In this document: positions 45,320 through 54,121 of the stretch, in pieces
Layout: each line of letters opens with the position of its first letter
How positions within the stretch are numbered: position 1 is the stretch's first letter
NCBI RefSeq assembly: GCF_002000365.1
Contig: NZ_MVBK01000038.1
Span: 1-61,232 of the forward strand
Direction: 5' to 3'
DNA: 61,232 nucleotides
DNA from: Thioalkalivibrio denitrificans
Lineage (GTDB): Bacteria > Pseudomonadota > Gammaproteobacteria > Ectothiorhodospirales > Ectothiorhodospiraceae
Notes under the pieces: generated by a model
Databases searched by the model: none
The model's input: the letters and a program-made list of their open reading frames with translations, nothing else
Told to the model about the DNA's origin: nothing
Made by a program: the position numbers and the translations under genes

Positions 45320-45350
45320 TTCCTCCGTCCCCTCGTCCCCTTTTTTCCAG
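45313..45350 (-). repeat. Inverted REP closing the second RAYT unit
   Basis: GGGATTTAATTCCTCCGTCC continues into CCTCGTCCCCTTTTTT. It is inverted relative to the copies at 44427-44516, and its T-run could end both the RAYT and the converging MscS gene. Confidence 0.75.
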
Positions 45351-45351
45351 A

Positions 45352-46629
45352 TCACGCGTCCCCCGGAGGCATTTCCTTGATGTACAGATCCCGTTGGGGG
45401 AAGGGGATGGTGATGCCCTCCTGCTTGAAGCGGCGCCAGATCTCCAGGTTGAGATCCGAGCGCACGCCGCCCAGACCGCTTTCCGGATCTGCGACCCAGA
45501 TCCGCGCCTCCAGATGTATTCCGTTGTCGCCGAATTCGATCAGGCGGCAGGAGGGCGCCGGGTCGGTCAGCACCCTGGGGTGTTCGCGCGCGATCTCCAG
45601 CATAATTTCCATGGCCCGGTCCACGTCATCGCTGTAGCTGACCGACACCGGAACCTTGACGCGTACGTTGGGGTCGGAATAGGTCCAGTTGATCACTTCG
45701 GTGGTAATGAGGTTCTCGTTCGGGATCAACGTCTCTACCCCGTCCCGGTCACGCACGACAACGTAGCGCGAATGCAATTCTTCCACCCAGCCGAACTTGC
45801 TGCCGACGCTGATCACGTCCCCGGGGCGAATGGAGCGGTCGAAGACCAGGATGAATCCACTGATGAAGTTGCTGGCGATCCGTTGCAGACCGAAGCCGAG
45901 TCCTACGCCCAAGGCGCCGCCGAAGACCGTCAGGGCCGTTAGGTCGATGCCCACCAGGTTGAGCACGAACAGAAAGGCAACGGTAATCAGAACGAACTTG
46001 CTGACTTTGGAGAAGCCTGCGGCCACGCCGGCGCTCAGATGGGGTGACTGCGCCACACGCCGGTCGATGATGTTGGAAAGCCACATGGCAACGAGCAGGA
46101 GCAGGCCCAGTAGCAGCACCAGCTTGACAGTCGCCAGGAGGGACACCCGCACCGCGCCCAGGTCGACTGCAAGACGGTCCATGGCCTCGAGGATCCCGGG
46201 CAACCAGCCGAGCAGGTGCAGGGCCACCAGCAGCCAGATGCCGGTGCTGATGATGTGCTCCCAGGCCTTTACGAGTGGTCCGCTGCGCAGGCTCTTGCGC
46301 AGTACGTACACCAGGATCCGGATGATGGCGAGAGAGATGAGCAGGGGGACGGCCAGGTCGAGCGCCCATGTGGCCTGGCCCAGGGCGTCAAGCCCTTCGC
46401 GTCCTACCAGCACGACCAGCAGCATGGTGATGGGGAAGGCGATGCGCCGGATGGCATGTTGCGTCAGTCGGCGCATGCCCCGGGTCTCGCCGTCGGTCAG
46501 TCGTCCCAGAAGTCGATGTACGAACATCGCGGCAGCCGCCGCCAGCAGGAGGACAAGCCCCTGGGACGCGAGGTCGAGCGGCTGCACGTCCCGCAATGCA
46601 GCCATCCAGTCCTGCCAGATTTCCGCCAT
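45352..46629 (-). CDS. MscS family mechanosensitive channel
   Basis: The 425-residue membrane protein has about six transmembrane helices. The conserved pore-lining helix is rich in Gly and Ala (FGGALGVGLGFGLQRIASNFISG, here given only by its ends), followed by the beta domain with GDVI and the C-terminal domain. It relieves turgor after hypo-osmotic shock, consistent with the betaine-type transporter elsewhere in the window. It has extra N-terminal helices compared with E. coli MscS. The gene is monocistronic and converges with the second RAYT. Confidence 0.88.
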   Translation of the reverse strand: MAEIWQDWMAALRDVQPLDLASQGLVLLLAAAAAMFVHRLLGRLTDGETRGMRRLTQHAIRRIAFPITMLLVVLVGREGLDALGQATWALDLAVPLLISLAIIRILVYVLRKSLRSGPLVKAWEHIISTGIWLLVALHLLGWLPGILEAMDRLAVDLGAVRVSLLATVKLVLLLGLLLLVAMWLSNIIDRRVAQSPHLSAGVAAGFSKVSKFVLITVAFLFVLNLVGIDLTALTVFGGALGVGLGFGLQRIASNFISGFILVFDRSIRPGDVISVGSKFGWVEELHSRYVVVRDRDGVETLIPNENLITTEVINWTYSDPNVRVKVPVSVSYSDDVDRAMEIMLEIAREHPRVLTDPAPSCRLIEFGDNGIHLEARIWVADPESGLGGVRSDLNLEIWRRFKQEGITIPFPQRDLYIKEMPPGDA

Positions 46630-46853
46630 CGGTCATTCCTCAAGCAAGGAGAGTCTTCGCAAACATCCGCAGCGCGTGGTGCATTGTCGCATTCCGTGGG
46701 AAAAGGGGAAGGTGCAACCCGGCCTGGACCCGGCCAATGCGCCGTGTGAAGCGCCGGCGGGACATCGGACCACGGCGGTGCTTCGGTGTTTGCCGACAGC
46801 CGGGCCGTTTGGTTTCCGATTCCATGATCAATTCAGGGGGTAGGGAGTGCCCC

Positions 46854-46970
46854 ATGGCCATGGCCGGAAGGGAATTCATGCGCCCGGAAGCCGCCCTCGA
46901 AAGTCACCGCATCCGCCGCCGTGTGCGGCGGACGTCGCTGTGCGGGCGGTCTGCCCTGAATGCAGCGTGA
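46854..46970 (+). pseudogene. Decayed transposase N-terminus
   Basis: The leader GGAGTGCCCCATG and the codons for AGRE match the truncated transposase at 30072. Later RRRVRRTSLCGR corresponds to its CRCVRRAFPCGR. Several substitutions and a stop at 46968 destroy it after 38 codons. The rest of 46630-47038 shows no gene except a REP copy at 46999-47032. Confidence 0.6.
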
Positions 46971-46998
46971 TGGCCGAAGTGTCCGGGGCTGGGCGCGG

Positions 46999-47032
46999 GA
47001 TTTAATCCCTCCGTCCCCTTTTTCTCCTTTTT
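46999..47032 (-). terminator. REP copy at the 3' end of the GlxA-type gene
   Basis: GGGATTTAATCCCTCCGTCC followed by CCTTTTTCTCC lies just beyond the stop of the minus-strand regulator gene. Only one arm is clearly present, so its role in termination is uncertain. Confidence 0.45.
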
Positions 47033-47038
47033 CTTGCG

Positions 47039-48094
47039 TCAGGAGGAGGGCGGCGCCTGCTCCCCTTGCTGCTGCGCCAGGGCCTTGCGCAGTGTGGCGA
47101 AGCGTCTGCGGTACTGTGTGGGCGTGATGCCGACCTTGCGCCTGAACAGCCGCCCGAAGAAACTCGCATCCTCGTAGCCCACCTCGTTGGCCACGGCTTC
47201 CACGGACAGGTCCGTTGTCTCCAGCAGCTGCTTGGATTCCTCCAGGCGCAGGGTGTGAACGTATTCCAGCGGTGACATGCCGGTGGCACGCGCGAAGCGC
47301 CGCATGAACGAGCGTTCGGACAGGCCGCTCCTGCGCACCATCTCGGCCACGGGTGCGTCCTGATCGTAGTGCTGCGCGATCCACTCCTGGCAGTCGGCGA
47401 TGACGGCGTCCCCGGTCTGGCGTCGGCAGACAAACGCCGCGAAGGGCTGCTGACCGATATGGTGCCAGTCCACGAGGTGCAGGCGCGCCACGCGCATCGC
47501 CTCCTCGACGCCGAGAAAGCGCGCGATCAGGAACAGTGCCAGGTCATGCCAGGCGGTGCCGCCGCCGCCCAGGATGAGCCGACCCTCGCCCGAGATCACC
47601 AGTGCCCGGTTGCGATGTACGCGCACGGCAGGATAGCGCGCAGCCATGGCGTCGCTATAGGCCCAGTGGACCGTGGCGTCCTGGCCGTCAAGCAGACCGG
47701 CCTCGGCGAGGATCATCGAACCTGTGCAGGCGGTGGCGAGCAGCGCGCCCGAAGCGTAGCGCTCCCGCAGCCAGGCCACTTCGGCCGGGTGACGCCCGGC
47801 GATGTCCTCGTCCGGCGCGACCATCAGATCCGGCACCGCCACCAGGTCCACGTCCGGGCAGTCAGCAAGCGAATACTCCGGCTCGATGGCCAGGCCGCTT
47901 GGGCTGCGGATGCGCCGGCCATCGGCGGAGACGATCATGGGGTGGATCAGCGGCTCGCCCGGCACGCCATTGACGAACAGCTCCCAGTCCCGGCCGGTCG
48001 AGCCCAGCATGTCGTACATGCCGTAGAGCGTGGAGGCGGTGGACTCCGGAACCGCCAGCAGGGCCACCATGAGCTTGTCGTGTCCGTCCGCCAT
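47039..48094 (-). CDS. GlxA-type AraC family regulator with DJ-1/PfpI domain
   Basis: The 351-residue protein joins an N-terminal DJ-1/PfpI-like domain (about residues 8-195, with ATACTGSMILAEAGLL containing the conserved cysteine region) to a C-terminal AraC DNA-binding domain (about 235-340). The latter shows two HTH segments, including SERSFMRRFARATGMSPLEY and VGYEDASFFGRLF. Regulators of this design commonly activate adjacent catabolic genes. The divergent region upstream holds a partial methyltransferase copy and then the intact methyltransferase gene, which may be its target. Confidence 0.88.
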   Translation of the reverse strand: MADGHDKLMVALLAVPESTASTLYGMYDMLGSTGRDWELFVNGVPGEPLIHPMIVSADGRRIRSPSGLAIEPEYSLADCPDVDLVAVPDLMVAPDEDIAGRHPAEVAWLRERYASGALLATACTGSMILAEAGLLDGQDATVHWAYSDAMAARYPAVRVHRNRALVISGEGRLILGGGGTAWHDLALFLIARFLGVEEAMRVARLHLVDWHHIGQQPFAAFVCRRQTGDAVIADCQEWIAQHYDQDAPVAEMVRRSGLSERSFMRRFARATGMSPLEYVHTLRLEESKQLLETTDLSVEAVANEVGYEDASFFGRLFRRKVGITPTQYRRRFATLRKALAQQQGEQAPPSS

Positions 48095-48220
48095 GGCGGA
48101 TTCGTCCGTTTCTTGCCCAAAACGACTTTAGTTCAGATCAGCCGCAGGGGCTACCGTGTCACTGACACGCCCCCGATCTGTATGGCACCCCCGCTGCCCC
48201 TGACGCGCGTGGACATCCTG

Positions 48221-48323
48221 GACACGAAAACCATGGAGGAGACTCACCATGACAGTCGCACACCAATCCATCGACTCCCGAATTCGTCCGCACAACGCCG
48301 GCCCCTCGGCCGTGTGGTCCAGC
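48221..48323 (+). pseudogene. Duplicated 5' end of the methyltransferase gene
   Basis: This 103-bp segment matches 48676-48778 at 100 of 103 positions. It carries the same GGAGGA site and the first 25 codons (MTVAHQSID-RIRPHNAGPSAV). The copy then reads into ATGAATCGACTCTGA and stops at 48336-48338, giving at most 29 residues. It is a truncated duplicate 455 bp upstream of the intact gene. The 48339-48675 interval between copies shows no supported gene. Confidence 0.85.
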
Positions 48324-48703
48324 ATGAATCGACTCTGACCCCAATCTTGAGCGTCACACGCCCCATCACACGGCTGCTCGAGCAAATGGTCCTCGGGCAG
48401 CGCAAACCGAGATGGAGGTGCACGCCCTGAAGGCGAAGCTTCGCGCAGCGATACCGGCCGGCCTTGCGCTCGCGGCCCTGGCGACTGACCGGATCTGGCC
48501 AGGACGGCAGATGGACATACGGTCGTTCCCGCCGGAGAGGTCCAGTGGAGTCCGGCCCCCTTCGTTGCCTCAAGGCGCGCAAGCCACCGTGCTGTGCGGA
48601 GATCCGGATGAGGATGGCTTGTTTGCCCTTGGGGTGCTGAATTCCCGATGCGCGGTGCCGCGTCCGAAAACCTGGGACACGAAAACCATGGAGGAGACTC
48701 ACC

Positions 48704-49534
48704 ATGACAGTCGCACACCAATCCATCGACACCCGAGTTCGTCCGCACAACGCCGGCCCGTCGGCCGTGTGGTCCAGCGGCGGCGCCGCCTATGACGAGG
48801 TGAGCCGCGGCATCCTCGATGCCATCGAACACGCCGTCAACCGCCTGGCACCATCGCCCGGCATGCGCGTTCTCGACGTGGCCACGGGCACCGGCTGGGC
48901 CGCCCGGCGTCTCGCCGAGCGCGGCTTCGACGTCACCGGCGCGGACTTCGCGCCGGACCTGCTGAGCGCCGCCCGCGATCTGGCTTCGGCCCGCGGGCTC
49001 GATATCCCGTTCCTGGAGGAAGATGCCGAGGCGATGTCCTTCGAGGACGGTGCCTTCGATGCCGTCATCTCGACGTTCGGCGTCATGTTCAGCCAGCGGC
49101 CGGAGGACGTTGCCGCCGAGCTCGCCCGCGTCTGCCGCCCGGGAGGGCGGCTCGTGCTCGCCGTCTGGACGCCGGATAGCAACGTCTTCGAGATGTTCAA
49201 GGTCATCAAGGGCTACATGGCGCCGCCCGCGGGCGAGCCCCCACCGTCACCCTTTGAGTGGGGTCGGCCCGAGCGCGTGCACGCGCTGCTGGGCGACGCC
49301 TTCGATCTCGGCTTCGAGCGCGGCATCTCTTTCTACCGTGAGCCCGATGCACAGGCCGCCTGGAAGACCTTCTCCGAAGGGTACGGCCCGGTGCGTACGC
49401 TGGCCGGCAAGCTCGATCCGGAGCGGCGCAAGCGTTTCGAGGCCGATTTCGTGGCCTTCCATGAACGCTTCGGCGACGAACTCGGCATTACCGTGCCGCG
49501 CGACTACTGGATCGTGCACGGCACGCGGCGCTGA
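48704..49534 (+). CDS. Class I SAM-dependent methyltransferase
   Basis: The 276-residue protein has the SAM-binding motif LDVATGTGWAARRL, followed by the acidic loop VTGADFAPDLL. Motif IV-like FDAVISTFGVMF and RPGGRLVLAVW follow. It fits the Methyltransf_11/25 type acting on a small molecule; the substrate is unknown. The ATG follows GGAGGAGACTCACC. A truncated copy of its start lies upstream. The cupin gene begins 47 bp after the stop on the same strand. It may be controlled by the divergent GlxA-type regulator. Confidence 0.85.
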   Translation: MTVAHQSIDTRVRPHNAGPSAVWSSGGAAYDEVSRGILDAIEHAVNRLAPSPGMRVLDVATGTGWAARRLAERGFDVTGADFAPDLLSAARDLASARGLDIPFLEEDAEAMSFEDGAFDAVISTFGVMFSQRPEDVAAELARVCRPGGRLVLAVWTPDSNVFEMFKVIKGYMAPPAGEPPPSPFEWGRPERVHALLGDAFDLGFERGISFYREPDAQAAWKTFSEGYGPVRTLAGKLDPERRKRFEADFVAFHERFGDELGITVPRDYWIVHGTRR

Positions 49535-49581
49535 TGGTGCCGCGACAGGTTCGGTTCCACTCTGATCCACAGGAGGATGCC

Positions 49582-50154
49582 ATGATTATTCAGCAACCGT
49601 TTTCTCTGATGACAGGTGCGTTGTTCCTTGTGCTCACCATGATGCTCTCGCTCGCCGTCGCGACGACGGTGCATGCGGAGCCCGATGCGATCACGGCCAA
49701 GCCGCTCACCCAACGCCACGCGTTTGGCGGCAACGTTTCGGTGCAGATCACACAGGAGCTCGATGGTCTTCCCGCGCAGGTCGTCGATATCGAAGACGCA
49801 TCGAAGGTGGCCGTGGTCGAGTTTACGATCCAGCCGGGTGCCGTGTTTCCCTGGCATACCCATCCAGGCACGGTGCTGATCAATATCACCGAGGGCGATT
49901 TCGTGTTCGTGTTTGGGGAGGACTGTGTCGAGCGCCGGTACGGGCCCGGCATGGCGCTGGTCGATCCCGGACACACCGTGCACACCGCCTTCAATCCCGG
50001 CCGGGAGGAGGCCACCGTGGTGATCGCCACGCTCATCGGGGTGCCGGCGGAGGGTCCGCTCATGACCCAGGTCGACGCGCAGGAAGGCGCCGCCCTGGAC
50101 GAGAAATGCGGCATAAAGCGCGCCGACGCGGGCAATCTGCTTTCCGGGTATTGA
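49582..50154 (+). CDS. Exported cupin-domain protein
   Basis: The 190-residue protein has a signal peptide cleaved near VHA (residue 32). One cupin domain is present: motif 1 contains FPWHTHPGTVLI with two histidines and EGDF, and motif 2 GMALVDPGHTVHTAFNPG supplies the third. A single metal ion should bind there. Small periplasmic cupins act in binding or in isomerase and dioxygenase reactions, so the function is open. The start follows AGGAGG. It lies directly behind the methyltransferase gene and is likely co-transcribed. Confidence 0.78.
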   Translation: MIIQQPFSLMTGALFLVLTMMLSLAVATTVHAEPDAITAKPLTQRHAFGGNVSVQITQELDGLPAQVVDIEDASKVAVVEFTIQPGAVFPWHTHPGTVLINITEGDFVFVFGEDCVERRYGPGMALVDPGHTVHTAFNPGREEATVVIATLIGVPAEGPLMTQVDAQEGAALDEKCGIKRADAGNLLSGY

Positions 50155-50328
50155 GCTGCAGCGCACCACAGGATGCCGGGTCAGGGGGCAGGCCACGCCA
50201 ATTGCACAGGCCGATCCTCCCTGGCCCGGCCGTTCTGCCCCGGGACAGCCGGCGGCCTGGTGGACGTCCCGATCCGATCCCGGGACTTGATTCCTCCGCG
50301 CCCTTCCTTGTCGGCCTGCGATCGAGTT

Positions 50329-51123
50329 TCAGACGGGTCCCGCAATCTCTTCGACGCTGACGTCCATCCTCGACGGCACCACCGGCGGACCGAATTGGTG
50401 AAACACGGGTACGTCCGCCGCGTCGCGTCCGTAGGCAAGCCAGACCCGTCCTCCGGCGGTGGTTGCCTGGGTTGGATCGAACGTAAACCAGCGCCGGCCC
50501 ACGTATGCCTGGAACCATGCATGCAGATCCATCGGTTCGAGGCGGTGCAGGTATCCCACGACCAGCCTCGCCGGGATGCTCAGGCTTCGACACAGCGCGA
50601 TGCCCGCATGGGCAAAGTCGCGGCATACGCCGGCGCCTCGTCCGATCGCCTCGCTTGCCGATACGGGTGCGGGGTCTGTATCGGTCAGGTAACGTATGTT
50701 GTTGTGTATCCAGTCCGAGATTGCGGCGACCTGGTCATAGCCGGGACGATATCCCTGCACGATTTCGCCCGCCAGGGTCCCAAGTCGGTCGGATTCACAG
50801 TAGCGGCTGGGAGCGAGGTACATCAGCGTATGGTCCGGTAGCGCCTGTACGGGTACAAACGGTGCCCCCGGTTCCTGGTAGACGCGGGCAGGTACCTGGA
50901 CATCCGACTGCACCTCGACCTGAAACCGCCCGGGAGGGGCCAGCAACCGCTGACAGAGGTTGCCGTACATGTCGGTGTATTCCGTGATCGGCATGGTGGG
51001 GCGGACGGCGTAGTGGTCCCGTGCGACCCACTGCTGTGCATCACTGCGCGGGCGGAGGAGAAGCAGCATGGGACTCTCCACCTGAAACTCCATCTCGACG
51101 TTACTGCTGACCCGCAGCCACAT
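50329..51123 (-). CDS. Transglutaminase-like cysteine peptidase domain protein
   Basis: The 264-residue protein has an N-terminal beta-rich domain (about 1-110). A transglutaminase-like core follows, with the Cys-His-Asp triad C167 (GVCRDFAHAG), H201 (LHAWFQAYV) and D216 (FDPT). It belongs to the bacterial transglutaminase family often found beside ATP-grasp/alpha-E genes, but none is here. It may act as a protease or amidase. No signal peptide. ATG at 51123 is placed nine bases after AAGGAA; a GTG three codons upstream is possible. It is divergent from msrB. Confidence 0.85.
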   Translation of the reverse strand: MWLRVSSNVEMEFQVESPMLLLLRPRSDAQQWVARDHYAVRPTMPITEYTDMYGNLCQRLLAPPGRFQVEVQSDVQVPARVYQEPGAPFVPVQALPDHTLMYLAPSRYCESDRLGTLAGEIVQGYRPGYDQVAAISDWIHNNIRYLTDTDPAPVSASEAIGRGAGVCRDFAHAGIALCRSLSIPARLVVGYLHRLEPMDLHAWFQAYVGRRWFTFDPTQATTAGGRVWLAYGRDAADVPVFHQFGPPVVPSRMDVSVEEIAGPV

Positions 51124-51245
51124 GGCTGTCACTTCCTTTGCGCGTCAATAAGAGAGGGCGACATGGTTATGAGTGTAACCCGGATATTGCGTCAAGGCGG
51201 CCGGCGGCTTTGTGCAACTTCCTGTTCCCGGCGGGATCAAAGTGC

Positions 51246-51803
51246 ATGATGAATGATCGACCATCGATTCAAGGGCGCAGGCGTTTCGTGGCGGCACTCG
51301 GTCTCGCCCTGCCGGCCTTCTGGCTGACCGGCTGCGGGCGTCCCGCCAGCGCCGATCGGGATACCCCCTTCGAGCCCCTGAAGCTGGCTGACGCGCAGTG
51401 GCGCGAGATCCTGACACCGGAGCAGTACCACATCCTGCGCCGGGAGGGCACGGAGCCGCCGTTCTCCAGCCCCCTGGACAAGGAATACGGCGACGGCACC
51501 TACGTCTGCGCCGGCTGCTTCCTGCCCCTGTTCTCCAGCGAGCACAAGTACGATTCGCGTACGGGCTGGCCCAGCTTCTGGCAGCCCATCGATCCGGCCC
51601 ACGTGGGCACCAAGCGCGATTTCCGCCTGATCATTCCCCGTATCGAGTACCACTGCGCCCGCTGCGGCGGTCATCAGGGACACGTCTTCAACGACGGCCC
51701 GGAACCGACCGGGGAGCGGTGGTGCAACAACGGCCTCGCGCTCAAGTTTGTGCCGGCCGGCCAGCCGTTGCCTGCGCTGCGGGCCGCAAAGGACAACGGG
51801 TAG
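51246..51803 (+). CDS. msrB: Exported peptide-methionine (R)-S-oxide reductase
   Basis: The 185-residue MsrB carries the catalytic C160 in RWCNNG and four zinc cysteines (C88, C91, C137, C140). A leader with RRRF and lipobox LTGC (C30) precedes the domain, so it is a lipid-anchored, possibly Tat-exported protein. It repairs oxidised methionine R-sulfoxides in extracytoplasmic proteins. The ATG at 51246 is chosen as the first start before the leader; 51249 is equally possible. msrA begins 24 bp after its stop, so the two form a periplasmic methionine-repair unit. Confidence 0.92.
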   Translation: MMNDRPSIQGRRRFVAALGLALPAFWLTGCGRPASADRDTPFEPLKLADAQWREILTPEQYHILRREGTEPPFSSPLDKEYGDGTYVCAGCFLPLFSSEHKYDSRTGWPSFWQPIDPAHVGTKRDFRLIIPRIEYHCARCGGHQGHVFNDGPEPTGERWCNNGLALKFVPAGQPLPALRAAKDNG

Positions 51804-51827
51804 CCCCGGTATCGGGGAGGGCATCCC

Positions 51828-52442
51828 ATGCAACGCGTCTCCATCTGGCTGATCGCAGTCCTGCTGTGTGTGCCCCTGACTTTGGCGGGGGAAGACCGTG
51901 AACTGGCCCGGGCCACCTTTGCCGGCGGCTGTTTCTGGTGCATGGAGCCGCCCTACGACCGGCTGGAGGGCGTGGTGGAGACCATTTCCGGATTCAGCGG
52001 TGGACATGTGTCCAACCCCTCATACGAGGCGGTGGTGGCGGGCGGCACCGGCCACCTGGAGGTGGTGCAAGTCGTCTTCGACCCCGCGGTGGTCAGCTAC
52101 GAGACACTGTTGTACGTGTTCTGGCGTAACATCGATCCGTTCCAGGCCGATGGGCAGTTCTGTGACCGCGGGTCCATGTACCGCTCCGCGATCTTTGTCC
52201 ACGACGAGGAACAGCGGCGTCTGGCCGAGGCCTCCCTGGAGGGCGTGCGGGAGAAGGGTCTGTCGGAGCGGCCCATCGATACGCGGATCCTTGCGTTCGA
52301 GGCCTTCTATCCGGCCGAGGATTATCACCAGGCCTACTATCAGAAGAATCCGTTGCGGTACCGCTATTACCGATGGGCCTGCGGGCGTGACGAGCGCCTG
52401 GAGGAACTGTGGGGGCCGGAGGCGGGCGGCAGCCCGGGTTGA
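51828..52442 (+). CDS. msrA: Exported peptide-methionine (S)-S-oxide reductase
   Basis: A 204-residue MsrA with a Sec signal peptide (residues 1-20) and the catalytic motif GCFWC (C35 is nucleophile). DPFQADGQFCDRGSMYRSAIF and YPAEDYHQAYYQKNP are typical. It reduces methionine S-sulfoxide, complementing MsrB for the R form. The ATG follows GGGAGGGC. Export of both enzymes from adjacent genes suggests protection of surface or periplasmic proteins. The electron donor is not encoded next to them. Confidence 0.93.
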   Translation: MQRVSIWLIAVLLCVPLTLAGEDRELARATFAGGCFWCMEPPYDRLEGVVETISGFSGGHVSNPSYEAVVAGGTGHLEVVQVVFDPAVVSYETLLYVFWRNIDPFQADGQFCDRGSMYRSAIFVHDEEQRRLAEASLEGVREKGLSERPIDTRILAFEAFYPAEDYHQAYYQKNPLRYRYYRWACGRDERLEELWGPEAGGSPG

Positions 52443-52570
52443 ACGGGACCGTGTTTCCGTAGGCACCTGCGTCCGAGCCACAGGATCGACACGCGAGAGC
52501 AGTTGATCGGTGTCAGTGAGTTGTAGCCGGAAATCTGGACCGACCGCGAACAGCCGACTAGTCTTGTCGT

Positions 52571-54055
52571 ATGGACCAGTGGCTTTCGGTGATTCGAGCG
52601 GCAAGGTTCGCGGGGGTGACCCGGGGCGAACTGCAGGCGCGCATCAAGTGCGGCGACCTGCCGAGCTTCGACGGGATGATACGGGTGGAGGATCTGCTGA
52701 AGGTCTACCCGACGACCCGCCTTGAGGACGAGCGCACGCTGGAGCGCCTGGACCGGATCAAGGCCGCGGCGCTGGGCACGGACATTGTCCGGCGCAGTCT
52801 GCCGGAGCCCGAGGTGCTGGCACGACGACTGTCGGCGCTGGGTCACCGGTTCAACCGGGTTCAGCAGCAGGCGGAGCACTACGCCGGTGTGCTGGAGGCG
52901 CTGGAAAGCCATCTGAGACACCTCGAGCGCACCTGCAGCGAGGCGGCGTGTTCCGTGGTGCGCGACATCAAGCTCCGCATGCAGAGCATGCTGCACCATG
53001 AGCAGGACGGCTCCGGCGCACCGGCGGAAGGTGTCAGCTGGCTGAGCGTGATGGCGCCGCAGGTCCGGCTGTTGCCCAGCAACCACGAGTTCCTGGTGGA
53101 GGGGACGGATACCGTGCTGCAGGCGGCGCTGCGCGCCGGGCTGTCCATCCGCTACGGCTGCAGCGACGGCCATTGCGGGGAGTGCAAGGCGCGCATCGTA
53201 TCGGGCGAGGTGCGCGAGGTGCACCCCCATGGCTACGAACTGAGTGCCGCGGAGAAGGCGCAGGGTCATGCGCTCATGTGTGCGGTCTCTCCCGTGACGG
53301 ATCTCGTGGTCGAGATGGACGTGGCGCGCACGCCTGAGCAGATCCCCGTGCAGTCGATCGATGCCCGCGTCCGGGCCATTGAGCATCCGGGCGCGCATGT
53401 GCTGGTGCTGAGGGTGCGCACACCCGGAACGCACCGGCTGCGTTTTCTGGGAGGGCAGTATGTGCGCCTGTCCCTGGACGGCGGGCAGGTGCGGGGCATG
53501 GCGTCGCTTGCCAACTGCCCCTGCGACGATCGCAACCTGGTCTTTCATCTGGCGGAGGACCGGGACGACCCCTTCACGGCCCATTGTTTCAAGCGTCTGC
53601 GCGAGGGCGATGAGATCCATGTGGAAGGTCCTCTCGGTGACTTCGTCATCGGCGACGAGATCGAGCGTCCTCTGGTGTTTCTGGCCTGCGACACGGGCTT
53701 TGCGCCCATCAAGAGCCTGATCGAGCACGTCATTGCGCTGGATGTGGCGCACACCATGGACCTGATCTGGGTGAGCGGCGGCAGCGTCGGACACTACGAG
53801 GACAACCTGTGTCGCTCCTGGGACGATGCACTGGACGATTTTCACTATCGGCCCGGGCGTGTCGGTGCGGTCGGCGATCCCGGCGCATGGCGCGCTGCCA
53901 TCGCGGGCAGCCTCGCACGTGTGGGTGATGCCCTGGGGCGCGATTACTACATCGCCGGTCCGACGCACTTTATCGAAGCCGCCACCGACGTGCTGGGCAG
54001 GCTCGGCGTGCCTGAGGCGCACCTCAGGATCCAGCGCATTCCGCCGCCCGCCTGA
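52571..54055 (+). CDS. Fusion of HTH-like domain to ferredoxin and flavin reductase
   Basis: The 494-residue protein starts with an excisionase/MerR-like HTH segment (about residues 6-46: IRAARFAGVTRGELQARIK). A helical linker to about 145 follows. The plant-type [2Fe-2S] ferredoxin (C197, C202, C205, C237) comes next. A FAD-binding reductase (about 255-350) and NAD-binding domain (about 360-490, ACDTGFAP) complete it. The redox half resembles phenol-hydroxylase or CDP-6-deoxyglucoseen reductases. An HTH-like front would be unusual and suggests redox-responsive binding or a structural role. The gene appears monocistronic. Confidence 0.8.
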   Translation: MDQWLSVIRAARFAGVTRGELQARIKCGDLPSFDGMIRVEDLLKVYPTTRLEDERTLERLDRIKAAALGTDIVRRSLPEPEVLARRLSALGHRFNRVQQQAEHYAGVLEALESHLRHLERTCSEAACSVVRDIKLRMQSMLHHEQDGSGAPAEGVSWLSVMAPQVRLLPSNHEFLVEGTDTVLQAALRAGLSIRYGCSDGHCGECKARIVSGEVREVHPHGYELSAAEKAQGHALMCAVSPVTDLVVEMDVARTPEQIPVQSIDARVRAIEHPGAHVLVLRVRTPGTHRLRFLGGQYVRLSLDGGQVRGMASLANCPCDDRNLVFHLAEDRDDPFTAHCFKRLREGDEIHVEGPLGDFVIGDEIERPLVFLACDTGFAPIKSLIEHVIALDVAHTMDLIWVSGGSVGHYEDNLCRSWDDALDDFHYRPGRVGAVGDPGAWRAAIAGSLARVGDALGRDYYIAGPTHFIEAATDVLGRLGVPEAHLRIQRIPPPA

Positions 54056-54121
54056 TTCCTCCGGATACCAACGAAGCACCGAGGTCGGGCCGCGTTCTGA
54101 GCGCCCGGTGAGATATGCGGG

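Noticed and set aside
48128-48832. Minus-strand open frame across the duplicated methyltransferase start
   Set aside because: The frame is created by the duplication and is antisense to coding DNA; no family features.
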